The notes under the pieces: generated by a model
What the model was told of the DNA's origin: nothing
The model's database searches: none
The model's input: only the letters and a program-made list of their open reading frames with translations
Shown here: piece by piece, positions 1 to 11,597 of the stretch
Position numbering within the stretch: position 1 is the first letter of the stretch
Layout of the letters: each line of letters opens with the position of its first letter
Program-made: the position numbers and the translations under genes
Assembly: GCF_001039355.2 (NCBI RefSeq)
Contig: NW_019775491.1
Coordinates: 412,680-469,223, forward strand
From: Lingula anatina
Lineage: Eukaryota > Brachiopoda > Lingulata > Lingulida > Lingulidae
DNA: 56,544 bases
Reading direction: 5' to 3'

Positions 1-1071
1 AAATAATAATAATAATAAGAAAATTAAAAAAAAATTAAAAAAAAATTACATGTCCCTCTTCCTGCAAATTTTTGTAAATGCTAAATTTGCACACTATCAA
101 CAGATCTTTATGCCCAATTTTATGCTATCTACAAAAAACACCAGATAACGCTGTTCTGATTGGTGAGTCTACATACATTGTAGTAAATTTAATTTGTGTG
201 GGTGACGTAATACATTGTGTATGTCAGAAATTTAGAGGCGGAAGGCCATTTTTTATTACCCCTTCAACTCACTTGAAATAAATCTTTGGTAAGTGACCTC
301 ATGGAACGTTTATATATATTTGATGTTACTTTTGTTGCTGATAAGATTGCATTGTTACCTTTGAATGAAGAGTATGTGTCTAATCCATTGCTTTAATTTG
401 TTGATATTAGATAAAAAATTGAGAAAAACTGTTTTTTGATACTGCCTCTATAGTGACCATAAAAGGAAAGCCATGTCACTCACTCTTCTCAAACATACCA
501 GTAAGAAACATAAGACTAACATACAGCTTCAGTTGTAGAAATCTGTCTCATTGGTTAATTTTTTGGAAGTTATACAGTATTTTTGTGAAGTTAAATTTTT
601 CACATATTGGCATTTTCATAAATAATATCAGTTTCCTCATAAAATTCTTTATTATCACAATTCATGACAGGAAATAAAGCCTTGTGTGTTTTAACAATTT
701 ATTTAATTGTTTCTTAAAGATAGTTCAAGCAAAAGATTTATTATTTAATATCCGAGTACTACGTCTTTCCGCGTTTTGCGCCGGCTTTTTTAAGTAGGTC
801 AAACTAGGAATTCCCGGCGCGAGTTTCTCTGCGGGAATTACCCTGGAAAAGTGCTTCCACATGGGCGGAATCCCCCCCAATTTTCTCGGCACTGAAACAG
901 TGGCATTAAAAAGAAATCATACAGATATTTCAGAATACAATTCAACTATTAAAATAAATGAACTTTCATTGTTGTCAATTTATTTGTTTGTTTTTTCTTC
1001 CAAAAAACACACTGTCTCTGAGTGTCAAAAAATGAAGGTAAATCTAACCCAATCAGATGCAGAGGTGACAG
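1..1071. other. AT-rich intergenic sequence
   Basis: The first 60 bases are A/T-rich low complexity (AAT repeats and A-runs). Short open frames occur on both strands, but none has splice sites, domain character or a Kozak-like start that I can support. I see no gene here. Confidence 0.5.
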
Positions 1072-1078
1072 TATAAAA
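1072..1078 (+). promoter_or_regulatory. TATA box of the Myb/SANT-like gene
   Basis: A consensus TATAAAA lies 72 bp upstream of the likely ATG at 1144. Initiation would be expected near 1100. A three-codon upstream ORF (ATG GAG CCG TGA, from 1115) lies between them in another frame. Confidence 0.5.
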
Positions 1079-1143
1079 GCCTTGGCGCAGTTTTTTCCGG
1101 AGCCAGAAGCGAAGATGGAGCCGTGAGAAAGCGAGTGAAATTT

Positions 1144-3349
1144 ATGAGCGAAGAAGTTGAAGTTTTGGTTGATGAAGAGGAAAGGAGGAAAAGTATATTA
1201 TTCACTAAATTTTCAACAACAGTAACCAATGAGGCTAAGATGAAAGCTTGGCAAGAAATCACTAGAAGGTTTCTGTCCATTTTTTTAAAATCAAAAGCAC
1301 TAAAATAGGTGACTTGAATATTGATATATATATTTTTTTAATTCTATGCTTCAATTAATTTTTTTTTTTTTTGACACACGGGGTATTATCGCTTACGACA
1401 GCAAGTTGCGATTATGGTCGTATTACTAGTCATCTTTGTTTTGTTATGCAAATGATTTGCTCAGTATATATACGGCCAGCAGTAGTTCTGGGCGCGGCCC
1501 CCTTTGGAATTGATGAGCAGAAGGCTCAGGTTGCCAAGTCTCAAGATTTAGTAGTCACTTTGGCAAAATCTGTGGATCACCATCGGGCGGGGAAAAGCCA
1601 CATTTCTCTGTACGTATTGTTAACCATTTGCACAATGTATATGTAAAAGCATAAGTTGTTTGTCTAGCCAAATTTATAGTATGCACATTTCCCGTTTCTT
1701 ATAATTAATTCATTATTTCTTTTTATATTTGTATTTAGTTTATATTATATTTGTGTATTTTTATATTATCAGTTTGGTGTTTATCTTTCATTATTTTGTT
1801 ATTTTTAGTTTCACCATGTCAGTGTATGTGCGTGAATAAAGGTGTGAACATTTTCCCGTTGTTTGTGTTCGTTTGGCGTGGGATCCACAACACAGGGAAT
1901 TACATCATTATGCATACCAGCAGCATACTGAAGAGAATTGGAAACATTAAATGTTTGTTTTGTTATAGCAGAAAAAATTTGTAATATCTTATTGATTTTC
2001 TGAGTCAACGGTGTAGGGATAGACAGGAAAGATGTTAAAGATATCCGCAAAAAATGGTCTGATTGCACGAAGAAGAAGGAAGCAGAGAGGAGGAGGGAAA
2101 TTCACAAGACTGGTGGTGGTGGGGGGGGGGGTCTCAGATCATACTGACTCCAATACAAGAAAAGGTAAAATAATGTTAGCAATATTTATTTATTTATTTT
2201 TCTTTTTACATGCATACATATATAATCTGTGTTCATTTATTACAAATAAAATGATTTATGACTTTTATTTGACTTAAATTTATTGGTACTTTTGTCTTAG
2301 GTTGTGTCAATTATTGGAGAAACAGCCATTAGTGGTTGTCAGGGTGGAACTGATACTTTCGAGCAAAGTCAAAATGGCAAGTATACCAAAGTTATCATTC
2401 ATCTTTTATTTTTATTATTATAGTATTACATTGTATTCAACCATTATTATGAAAAATTCACATATAATATTTAATAAACATGTGAAAAAAATTATCAATC
2501 TTACGTTTACAGCTCAAACAATCTGTAATAATGATGATGAGGATGATGCCCTAAATTGACATTGGCGCATGGATTTTTTGTATGAAAGTAAGCTTTATTA
2601 TTATACATTCTGTAATCTTTAAAAATAATATTTTAGCTACTCTTTCCTCCTTTATAGACATATGTAAGTAACTTTAAACACTAATACCATCACTATGCAT
2701 GATGGCAGTGTTTCTAAAAGACAAAGTAAGATGCTGAAGTTGAATAAAAGTCAAATCTGGAGATAAACTACATTTTTCAGACATCAACTCAGGGGAATAA
2801 GACACAGTAGTGCCAGGGACGCATGAAGCCAGCCATCCAAGAGAAGAGCCAGAAGGTACTCTATTAATACCAGTAATCTTAAGACTTATTTTTTATAATG
2901 ATAGAACGATCTTATTACTAATATTTTAACATAAGTTATTTTTTGTTACCAAAATAAATGTTTTGTTTTTGTAAATTTTTTCAGAAATCCCAGAAACAGT
3001 ATCACCAAGAAAAGCACCAAGGAAGACGAGTAAGAATTTTTAAATATAACTTCAATAATAACTAGAGGAGCACACATAAATTGATGTACACATAAATTGA
3101 AATGTGTTCTATAAGCAAATGGTGTAACAGCTGATTTTTTTAAAAAAATTATGATTTGTATTACATTTTTCAGAGGACTCCAGACTGGACAAAGTCGTAG
3201 ACGTAGAATCTGAGAAACTTTTGTGTTTAAAGAGGTTGGTCGAGATAGAGGAAGAAAAATTGAAGTTGAAGAAGGAAATGTTTGAATTTAAGAAAAGGAA
3301 ATGGGAGGCAAAAGTGGCCCAAATGAATTTGCAATCTATGTTAGATTAA
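1144..3349 (+). CDS. NAIF1-like Myb/SANT DNA-binding protein, multi-exon, probably decaying
   Basis: Exon 1 (ATG 1144 to about 1268) encodes the first helix of a Myb/SANT-like domain (RVKFMSEEVEVLVDEE upstream and across the ATG, then KAWQEITRR), close to the N-terminus of nuclear apoptosis-inducing factor 1. Exon 2 (about 2005-2164) continues it with DIRKKWSDCTKKKEAERR, then TPIQEK after a G-run. Exon 3 (2301-2380) reads VVSIIGETAISG. Exons at 2985-3029 (EIPETVSPRKAPRKT) and 3174-3349 (a Lys/Glu-rich coiled coil ending MLD-stop) match in phase and close the gene, with AATAAA at 3354. Oddities: exon 2 contains 11 Gs at 2121-2131 where 9 or 12 would keep the frame. Exons 1 and 2 do not join in phase at the obvious sites. 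Possible exons between 2380 and 2985 contain stops. Such domains act in nuclear DNA binding and are also common in Harbinger transposons. The domain call is good; intactness is doubtful. Confidence 0.6.
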
Positions 3350-4185
3350 ATGCTAATAAATATTCATCTACATGAGCATAAGTAGGTAAAAGAGAAATAG
3401 ATTTTTTAGAGATCATAATAATGATAAACAATTTGAATCTTAAATCCAAATTTGTTCAGTAGACTTTATAATACAACAAGAAAGAAATGAGGCTACTAAA
3501 AGAAAATAAAATAAACTTATTAAATCAAGCAATGTAAAAGTTAGAAATGTCACTCCTTCACTCAATTTTAAAAGTCATTTATAAAAATTTTATTTACAAA
3601 ATGTCTTATTAATAGATAAACCTCGAGTTCTCTAGAGCATATTTTATGTAGTAAAAGTGGCAGTAAATTCCATTCCCTTCATGTAGGTGCAGTAGCTTAA
3701 AAAATTTGAGGGGGAAGAGTTGTAAGCTGATACAAGATGGCATATATAGGTGGGGCCATATGGAGATAATATTTTTTTTTTTAATTTGTGACCAATGACA
3801 TGTAATTAGAGAAGAGGTTTTGGTACTTTTCAAAGTTAAAATTTGTGCTTAAAGTGTTTTTTCCTTTAAGGAACAGATGTCAAATACCTATTTGCTTTCA
3901 TCACCAACATGTTTAATTGTAAGAAATCATTAAATTTCAACAAAGTTTCAGCACGGTTATCTCGTTTACATTTTGGCATTTTGAAGATGTGACTTTGCTG
4001 CCTTGTTTAACTTGTAAACCTCATATAACAAATATTTAAAATTTCTATTAAAAATATTATGTTTGCTACACTAAGATAGTTACAAATGTATCTGTTTAAT
4101 AAATACTCTGTCAACTTTTAGACCAGAGTTTATTATCATTATTATTATAATTAGAGAATTATTAGGTTTGGGTTTATATATGTTT
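3350..4185. other. Intergenic, no gene seen
   Basis: AT-rich sequence following the AATAAA of the Myb/SANT-like gene. It has only short open frames without coding character. Confidence 0.5.
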
Positions 4186-4214
4186 ATACAGTTCAGTTAA
4201 AAGTAAAGAACAAA

Positions 4215-4877
4215 GAGACACAATTTGTAAGTGATGCAGATCAGGAATAAAATGACAACAGTACAGATTGTGAGCCAAACGGAGAGGACAACAAGAACTT
4301 GTTTGACACAACTTTATGGCAGCATCTTGAAAACGTACGTGTCCCAATCTATGAGAAGGCTCCAGACGGAAAGCGAAATTACAAAAAGTTAGATTACTGT
4401 GCCTACTGTAAATCTTGTAATAAATCAAAATATCTACTCACTACACTTGTGCCCAGAGGAAGATATCAAGAGGGCTCTCCTTCTTCCACCAAAGTCCATA
4501 GAAAGAAAGAAAATTTTTTTGAAGGTCCAAAATAAAGGCAATTCTCCAAAACACAAAGGTAATTGCAGAGGGTGAACGCGAGCTGGTTGTTGCCCGGCGA
4601 ATAAACCATGGAAATTAGCCCTGATTTTCTGCCCTATGAATATTGCCTAGTATTTTATTTGAAATCATCACTTTGGAAGCATATGAAGACATGTCTCTTG
4701 AAGCCAGAGACAATACAACCAGAGCAAAATTACATACTTAATGCAAGGTCCATCCTCACACCCTTTGTCAAGTTGGTTTCAGATGGTGACCATACACTTT
4801 TGGATCTGTTTGAAGGAATGAGCGGAACAACAGCAAACAAAGGCTATCCTCAAGGGTCAGAAAGGCAAGAAAAATAA
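4215..4877 (+). pseudogene. Relic of a cysteine/histidine zinc-finger protein
   Basis: Coding pieces in shifted frames on the same strand: an acidic leader, then DYCAYCKSCNKSKYLL (a CxxC motif), then GERELVVARR about 4570, then YEYCLVFYLKSSLWKHMKTC (a C...H...C finger) about 4635-4695, then NARSILTPFVKLVSDGDH. An in-frame TAA near 4246 and at least two frameshifts separate them. The layout recalls a family of invertebrate proteins with repeated atypical fingers, often found near mobile elements, which I cannot name. It lies directly upstream of the TatD gene on the same strand and may once have been part of the same element. Confidence 0.45.
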
Positions 4878-5010
4878 CAACTGGAGAAAGCAGGTGGCTC
4901 GAGACCTGAGAGAATTCGGTTTTTAGAGGCATGAGTGGATATGTGAAAATGTTATTCACATTCAATTACCTGCTAAACAAGGGCCTAGTACTGCATCAGC
5001 AGGCCTGGAA

Positions 5011-6773
5011 ATGTCAAAGGACATTAGGCTCAAAGAGGATCCTACCATAACTCACCAAAGGGTGATTATGGGTGAGGACATGGAGATTGATTCTGATGAG
5101 GAGGAGGCATTGTTGTCAGGAGTGACGCCTCAAAGAATTACAAAAACTGAAGAGTCAGTTGGTACATCTGACATGACTGCTGAGATTAAAGAATCTCAAA
5201 GGTCAGATGTCAGAATGGAGGTGGAGGCTGGGCACTCAAAGGAGTTGCTTTCTCACACTAAGTACAAGGTGCATATGTCTGAACCTAGACGTAAGGTGAC
5301 ATCCACGGCAGTACGGCCAGCAGAAGATAAAAGTGGATCATCCAGGGGGAGGAAAGGCTCTCCTTACCATAAAGATTGGAGAAGGCAGAGGAGAAGTTCG
5401 CCGTATAAACGACGTAGCTCACCATCGCCCCGTAGATCTGAGCATGGGCCAGGTCGTGGGAGTTATCATCATGGGAAGAGAATGGCTTCCAGTTCACCAG
5501 CGGCGAAAGCGCCATGTCAAGAGAAAGAAAAGGGATGTTTGCTGTCCTGGTGCAAAGGCCCAGATACAGCTGAACATGCGTTTGATTGCCATCTGTCCTT
5601 GATTTTCCATCCCATGCTGCATGGATCAGAAATTAACATGCAAAGAGTGGCCGCCCTGCAGATAATGGGGGTGCATAAAGATGTACCCGCTTTAAGCAGA
5701 TTGGCCTTTATAAGGAATTCTGAGGAAAGCCTCATGCCCGGAGAAAGAGAAGCCAGGGAGGAATTTAGACAACACCTGAATGTCACTGAGGAAAGCCTCA
5801 TGTTACGTCTTCTTAACTGGAGAGTGTTGTTAGACCTCTTCTCTATGATTGATAAGGAGTTACAAGAACAGCTGAAACAGCTGTTTGAACCTGATGAAGA
5901 GGAGGTAAGGTAATTGTCCCAAACTCAGGAAGCATTTGATGCCCATTGTCATCTGGACAAAGCTCAGAAATTTTTGAAGTTACCTAGGACAACTGGGCTA
6001 CAAGAAATCATTCAGGCTGTTCCCGTCGATAGCTGCGGGGTTAAAATCGAAGGGTTTACTGCAGTCTATTGTGAGCCTGAAACATACCCAAGTCCTGATA
6101 TATGCAAAGGCATTCAGGAAATTGGAGGGGTGGTGGCTGTGGGCATGCACCCCAAGCATCAGGTAAAGACTGAAGAGTGGGCCAGATTCCAAAGGGTTGT
6201 GGCCAAGCCAGAAGTGGCTGCATTGGGAGAGGTTGGATTTGATATGACTTGTAAAGTCTCAAAGTGGGATGAGCAGATTCAAAACTTGGAGATTGCTCTA
6301 TCCTTTCTTCAGCCAGGAAAAGTCTTGATATTTCATGGCCATGGATTGAGAAATTCAAGTCATGCCGACGACACAGCATGGAGAATTATTCTCAATGTTC
6401 TTAGGTTGGTGCCAGCTGTGGGTCAGGAAAGGCTGATCCATTGCCATTGTTTTCTTGGATCCATGGACTTAGTAGGATCATGGTTAAAGCACTTTCCGAA
6501 CACTTACTTCGGAATAGCAGGAGCAGTGCATCAGTTTAAAAGTGATAATGGATCCACTGCCTACAAAACAGTGTATAACATGCCTCTCAATAGACTGCTA
6601 CTGGAAACAGACAGCCCATACTTTTCAAGAGAAGGTGAGGCTGCATCTACTCCTGCTCATCTGGGACAAATAGTATTTCTGTCATCAAGGGGCAGCCTTG
6701 GAAAGAGATCCTAGCAAAGGCTAGTGCAAATGCCTACCTCCAATATGTAGAGCGGTTGGCACCAGAAATGTAA
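5011..6773 (+). pseudogene. TATDN2-like TatD nuclease with basic zinc-finger N-terminal region, two lesions
   Basis: Residues 1-300 (5011-5910) form an acidic start (MEIDSDEEEALL), an Arg/Ser-rich basic tract (RRSSPYKRRSSPSPRRS) and a possible finger (CLLSWCKGPDTAEHAFDCH). After a TAA at 5911 the same frame continues into a full TatD metal-dependent hydrolase domain. All expected metal and catalytic positions are visible: HxH in FDAHCHLD, Glu in GEVGFD, His in IFHGHG, His in IHCHCF and Asp in LETDSPYF. A single-base frameshift near 6675 displaces the C-terminal helix, which continues as KGQPWKEILAKASANAYLQY to a stop at 6773. TatD proteins are 3'-5' exonucleases/DNases. The active site is intact, but the TAA and the frameshift would stop a normal single protein unless they are assembly errors. 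Confidence 0.75.
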
Positions 6774-6990
6774 CTGGTTGGTTTTCGGGCCAGGCTTGGT
6801 GCGACCTGGTCCTGGTCCCAGAGCCCTGGGAGTTAAGGAATGTCCCTAGAAAGGTGAGGGATCATTCCTTTTTCTGTATAGATATTTTTTATGAAACCCA
6901 GGGGCCCATCTCTGTTAACAAGGATTTTTCTCTTTTTGGTGTATTTCCTCTTTATTTGTGAATGTGGGTTTCAAAATTAGTTGATTTTTG
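6774..6990. other. Spacer between the TatD copy and the coiled-coil gene
   Basis: Non-coding sequence following the TatD C-terminus. I see nothing specific in it. Confidence 0.4.
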
Positions 6991-7006
6991 TGTAAAAAAA
7001 GACTGG

Positions 7007-8947
7007 ATGCTCCAACACACCCACAAGGGACAGAGATGGTGGTAAGAGTCATAGAACTGTGAAGATAAATACCAGGTACCTCAGTGTTGATTCAGATGAG
7101 GATGATGGCACATTGACAAGAAAGGTAAAATATTTTGCGTTTATCTTGTCATAATTGACATATTAGATAACTGTTTGTTTAATGTTCAAATAACATCCAT
7201 TTTTTGCCAAGCATGTTCACATTGTCATGTTATTCAAAATGTTTTTTTTCAATGGACCTTTAGAATCTGTATTTTTTGATGAATGAATGATGTACATGGT
7301 GACAGACTACAGTTTAATATTCCCGTATTGTTTCGATGTTGACATATTACTATTAGATGCATTTGTCATTTCTGCCGTCCACAATATTTTTTCGACTTCA
7401 TGTTACATACTTAATGCATGTAGATGTCACAGGCCAGATCCCGTTCCAGGCCAGTTATATATATATGTGAATGTTTTTTAATAAACATTTCTACACATTT
7501 TAGCAGCCTCCACCAAAGAAAAGACGCGTTTAAGGCACTTCTTTGGCAGCTATAAAGGAGAAGTTAAAGGGGAAATTAGGAGATAAAGTTGAGGTATGAA
7601 GCGCACCTATAAATATGAACATGAAATGGGTGTTACAGTTTTTTTTAAAGTTATGAATAGGCTCCCAGCCTTTAAGGTCTGGGGTCGAAATTGTTCTTAA
7701 TTTATATAAGTTAGTTCAAAAACACAATTTTCTGCTAACCTCTACATAATATTTATGATGTGTATGTTGGAGGAACTTGACAGTTTTGTTCAAGCAGAAG
7801 TTTTCAATCCAAATTCCTTGGGAAATTATATTTGGATGGTTTGGGTTGAGCATTTAGGTCAACCAAGGGCTGATAAGTTCGGGAAAAATACAGTTTACAT
7901 GAGTTGCAATCATTTTTTATGTGGAGTCATTTCTGCCCTGAACATTACTAGAAATGTGTTACTACAGTAAAAATTATGATTTTGCAATATCAAATTTTTG
8001 CTTAGACCGAAGTTGGAGATGAAGATGATGGGTGCAAGGAGGAGGAAAACCTTTACCAGGTATGTATGCATTGCTATATGTGGAGCAAGTGGTTATTAAC
8101 AGTATGGCCAGACTGTATTGATATCGCACAGTCTTAATGCTATTGAAATGGATCTTTATAATTATATTTTGGTTTAATTCTTATCCTCTGTAGTTGTGAC
8201 ATTGTGACCTTTGTATTGGTTTCCACTTCCATTTTTTAAGTTAAAGGTCATCAGTGTAATTGTTATTTTATATTAATAAGGTTAAACTGAGAAAGCTGAA
8301 AGAACAGAATCTCAAACTGGAAGAAGAGGTTGCAACTCTAAGCACATTAATAGCCAATATGAGAGGTGACTTTTTTCTTTTCTGATCTGTGTGAACTTTT
8401 AACATATGAATTGTGACGTTTTGTTTTGAAATTGCATATATAACACTTATGATGAAGTCTTGAAACTACATTTAAAGCCATGGCAAGTTGCTTAAGAATA
8501 TTTCTGGTTATCCAGTTTTGAAAATACATTGTACAAAAGTACTTTTTATCTAACTAATGAACGCACTCCTTCCTTATATTATATCAAAAATGAAAATTAT
8601 TGGTTAAGAAATGTGCTTTTTAATGACAAAATTAATAGAATACCACTAATGTGGATTATTTGAAATATATTTATTCTTAACTTTCACCTGAAGAGTTGTT
8701 ATTAGATTCTAATTTAAATGACTGTGTGAAATGTCAACATAAATATTGATTTTACTAATCAGGATTAGTATCAGTAGAGAAGCTTGTAAAGGATCTTTCA
8801 ACATGTGTGAGCAGAGTGCAGGCATTCAGAAGGTCAGCGTCACCCACTCTGTCACCCACTCCGTCAACGTCCAGCCAATCCTCTTATTCCTCAACAATCA
8901 TTCCTCAACAATCAAGAGAAAGGAATCTACCAGCTGGAATCTACCAA
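7007..8947 (+). pseudogene. Truncated multi-exon coiled-coil nuclear protein gene
   Basis: Five exons join in phase: one ending at 7124 (SVDSDEDDGTLTRK), 7504-7593 (QPPPKKRRV, an SV40-type nuclear localisation sequence, then a TAA, then a Lys-rich helix), 8006-8059 (acidic), 8281-8365 (VKLRKLKEQNLKLEEEVATL, a leucine-heptad coiled coil) and 8763-8947 (LVSVEKLVKDLSTCVSRV plus a Ser/Pro/Thr-rich tail). The only defect within these exons is the TAA at the end of the nuclear-localisation stretch. No terminal domain follows. Decayed TatD homology starts within a few bases of the last donor and is itself broken by a retroelement. The order acidic - NLS - coiled coil - low complexity resembles N-terminal parts of BEN-domain genes, but no BEN domain is visible, so I leave the function open. 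Confidence 0.45.
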
Positions 8948-9662
8948 GTGGGTATTGATGCCCTAAGAGAGCACCTGCGACTGGGAAAGTCCAGCCGCAT
9001 ACCATGGTTGTTAAGATCGGAGGTGCTGTTGGATCTGGTTACTATGATCCAGGGACAAGAGGAGTTCCGCTCCTTGTTTAGTCCTTCCCCTGAGGAGTTA
9101 CAAATGCTTCCTCAAGCACGATTCCCACTGTCATGTGGACAGGACAAGTGTAAACTGGCTTTGGACGACAGAGCCGGTTTAAAGGAAATCATAGCGGCTG
9201 TTCCCACGGAGGAAAATTGATGGGTTCACAGCGGTCTACTGTGACCCGAATCACTACCCCAAGGAGGGAGAAATGGAGGCAATAAAAAAAGAAGGTGGGG
9301 TCAAAGCCATCAGGATGCACCCCGTCACCACTGCACCTCAGCAGAATGGGCGTAGTTTCAGTCGGTAATCAACCACCCCTCAGTCACGGCACTAGGAGAG
9401 AGGATTGGACATGTCAGTGTTGCCATCCAGGTTGGAGGATCAACTGTGTAATCTGGAGGCCGCTCTTCATTTCCTTGAGCCTCACCACGTGCTAGTTCTT
9501 GACGGAAGAGGGCTAAACACTAGCACTGAAGCCAACAACCCGGTCCGGCATTATATTTTGGACAAACTACGAGCTGTTGGAATAGGGACCAATCAGCTGA
9601 TTCATTGCCATTGCTTTCTTGGATCTCCAGATATAGTGCTATTATTACAAGTCAGGTTTTAT
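8948..9662 (+). pseudogene. Second, decayed TatD-nuclease copy, cut off by a DIRS-like fragment
   Basis: It is homologous to the upstream TatD gene: SEVLLDLVTMI matches WRVLLDLFSMI, GLKEIIAAVP matches GLQEIIQAVP, and FTAVYCDPNHYP and LIHCHCFLGSPDIV match the corresponding blocks. The first metal site is destroyed (SCGQDKCK in place of a HCHLDK-like block). There are frameshifts near 9215 and 9370. Homology stops just after the IHCHCF block, so the ETDSPY active-site block is missing. Sequence from about 9665 is reverse-transcriptase-like. Non-functional. Confidence 0.7.
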
Positions 9663-9664
9663 GA

Positions 9665-10322
9665 AAAGGGTGAGAAATCTATTTGGTTGCTGGTACAGAG
9701 ATTGACCTTTTTAGGAATTGATATGGACATTGATTAGGAATTGGTATAGGGAAATCAGAGTTCCTGATAGCAGATTAGTAAGAGCTAAGAGAACTGGCAC
9801 TGATATTCTCACAAAAGTGAGTAGAGGTCAATTGGTTCATGTTAAATGTCTGGCTAGTTTTGTCGGTCAGATTATTTCTATGTCAATAGTTTTGGGAAAT
9901 GTAGTGCAACTAATGACGAAGTATATTAGCATATTTATTTCAAGTGCTCTTTCTTGGAATCAGAAAATGTTTGTGTGTGAAGATGCATGCAGTCAAATTA
10001 GATTTTGGATACAGAACCTTGATGAAGTAAATCATAGAATTTTACAGTTTTAACCTCAGTGCAAGGTAGTTTATTCTGATGCTAGTAGTACTGGGTTTGG
10101 AGGATATTGTGTGGAGACACCTAAGGGGGTGTGCCACGGGGGAATGGTCAGCTGATGAAGCGACAGAGCTCTACTTACAGAGAACTGATAGCTGTTTACT
10201 GGGTACTGTACTCCATGACAAACACGTTGAGTGACTCGAGATTGAAGTGGTTTTCTGATAATAAAGCTATTGTTAATATAGTAGAAAAAGGCAGCATTCT
10301 AATACTACTAGACATCTGTTAA
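9665..10322 (+). mobile_element. DIRS-like retrotransposon fragment (end of RT plus RNase H)
   Basis: The frames carry RLTFLGIDMD (end of the RT thumb), LASFVGQIISMSIVLGNVV, the RNase H signature VYSDASSTGFGGYCVE with its catalytic Asp, and, after a frameshift near 10130, STYRELIAVYWVLYSM and KWFSDNKAIVNIVEKGS. This block order is typical of DIRS/Ngaro-type elements. No tyrosine recombinase, gag or terminal repeats are seen. Stops near 9735 and 10053 and the frameshift mark it as dead. It lies in the same orientation as the TatD copy it interrupts. Confidence 0.75.
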
Positions 10323-10444
10323 AAAACGAATATGATAGCGGTGCCACTTTCGAGGAATTGCTGGTAGAAAGCAGAAGCAATGAGATGGAGGAAAAAGAAA
10401 GGTTTCAACAAGATGCAGCGGAGATGGAGTTGCAGGCTGAATAA
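10323..10444 (+). other. Short orphan coding-like fragment
   Basis: From about 10329 a frame reads a Glu-rich helix (FEELLVESRSNEMEEKERF) ending in TAA at about 10444. No partner exon or family is recognised. It may belong to the neighbouring element or be the tail of the truncated coiled-coil gene. Confidence 0.25.
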
Positions 10445-11597
10445 TGGAAATAGTTATTCTAGTGCTCTTGCAGATATTTTAATAATAATAATAATGATAA
10501 AGCAATATCAACCCAGAGCTACCGGCCTGTTACATTAAGCCAGCAGACAGTTCAAAATTAGGCTGGAAGGTTGTAGAAAATGGTGAAACATCAGTTGGCA
10601 GGTGACAGCGATGATGCAAAGAGGATCCCTAAAGCAGAGGCCAGAGCAGAAAAGTTAGAGAAATAAAGAAGAAACCTGTGAGATGGTCTCCCTACCCCCC
10701 CCAACAGCAGCTGGGGTATCGGTGAAGCAATAAAAAAAAATCACTGTACCAAAAAGAAAAAGTGACTGAATAAAGAATGAATAAATGGGAAGAGATTAAA
10801 TTTCAACAAGCTTAAAGAAGACTTACAAAACTAATCTTATGACAGCTCAAATGTTATACAGTCCCATATTTCAAAGTACATGTTAGCAATTTTTCCACAA
10901 ATTTCAACACTCCTTTGAGAAATAATAATAAAAAACAATCCTATCATAAAGATTATGCATAACAAAATGTGACAGGCCTCAAATATATATATCATTCTAA
11001 AATCACACACAAAAAACATAACGTTGAAACTTCTGATATTTTGGTATCAGTCATCTTAACTTATTAATGGTTTTTAAAACTAATGCTACCAGGGTCACAC
11101 TGAAAAAATATTCATTGTACAGATCCTTATATTTTTTGTTATCCTGATGTAAGAAGTAAACTAAGTAAGGATCTAAAGAACTGATTTTTCTCAGTTTATT
11201 CACAAATCAACAGAAAATATTTTCTCATTGTGAACCTGTTACAACTGGATACAGATATCAAAGATTTATAAATTTGTCTTCTCATTCAGGTCAATATGTA
11301 TATCTACTTAAAAATGTGCATCAAATAATAATAATAATAATAATAATACCATATACATTTGCTTCAACAGTTATAATGTAATCCACCATGGGCTTTCTTC
11401 ATATCATAAATAATACTATTAAATGAATTTTAGTCATGATTCAATTTCATGAATAAAATACAATAGTAGCAGTCATGAGCATATATCCATCCTGTAACTA
11501 AGACATGGCAGGACAATTTAAGAGGATACTGCAGCCAAGTGATATCAACAGGTACATTTAGTTCAAACCTGCGTTAGGTATCTACATTCAGGTTGTC
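10445..11597. other. Intergenic / 3' flank of DCAF6
   Basis: AT-rich sequence with an (AAT)n microsatellite at about 11323-11347. It must contain the DCAF6 3' UTR (minus strand), but I cannot place the polyadenylation site with confidence. Confidence 0.4.
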
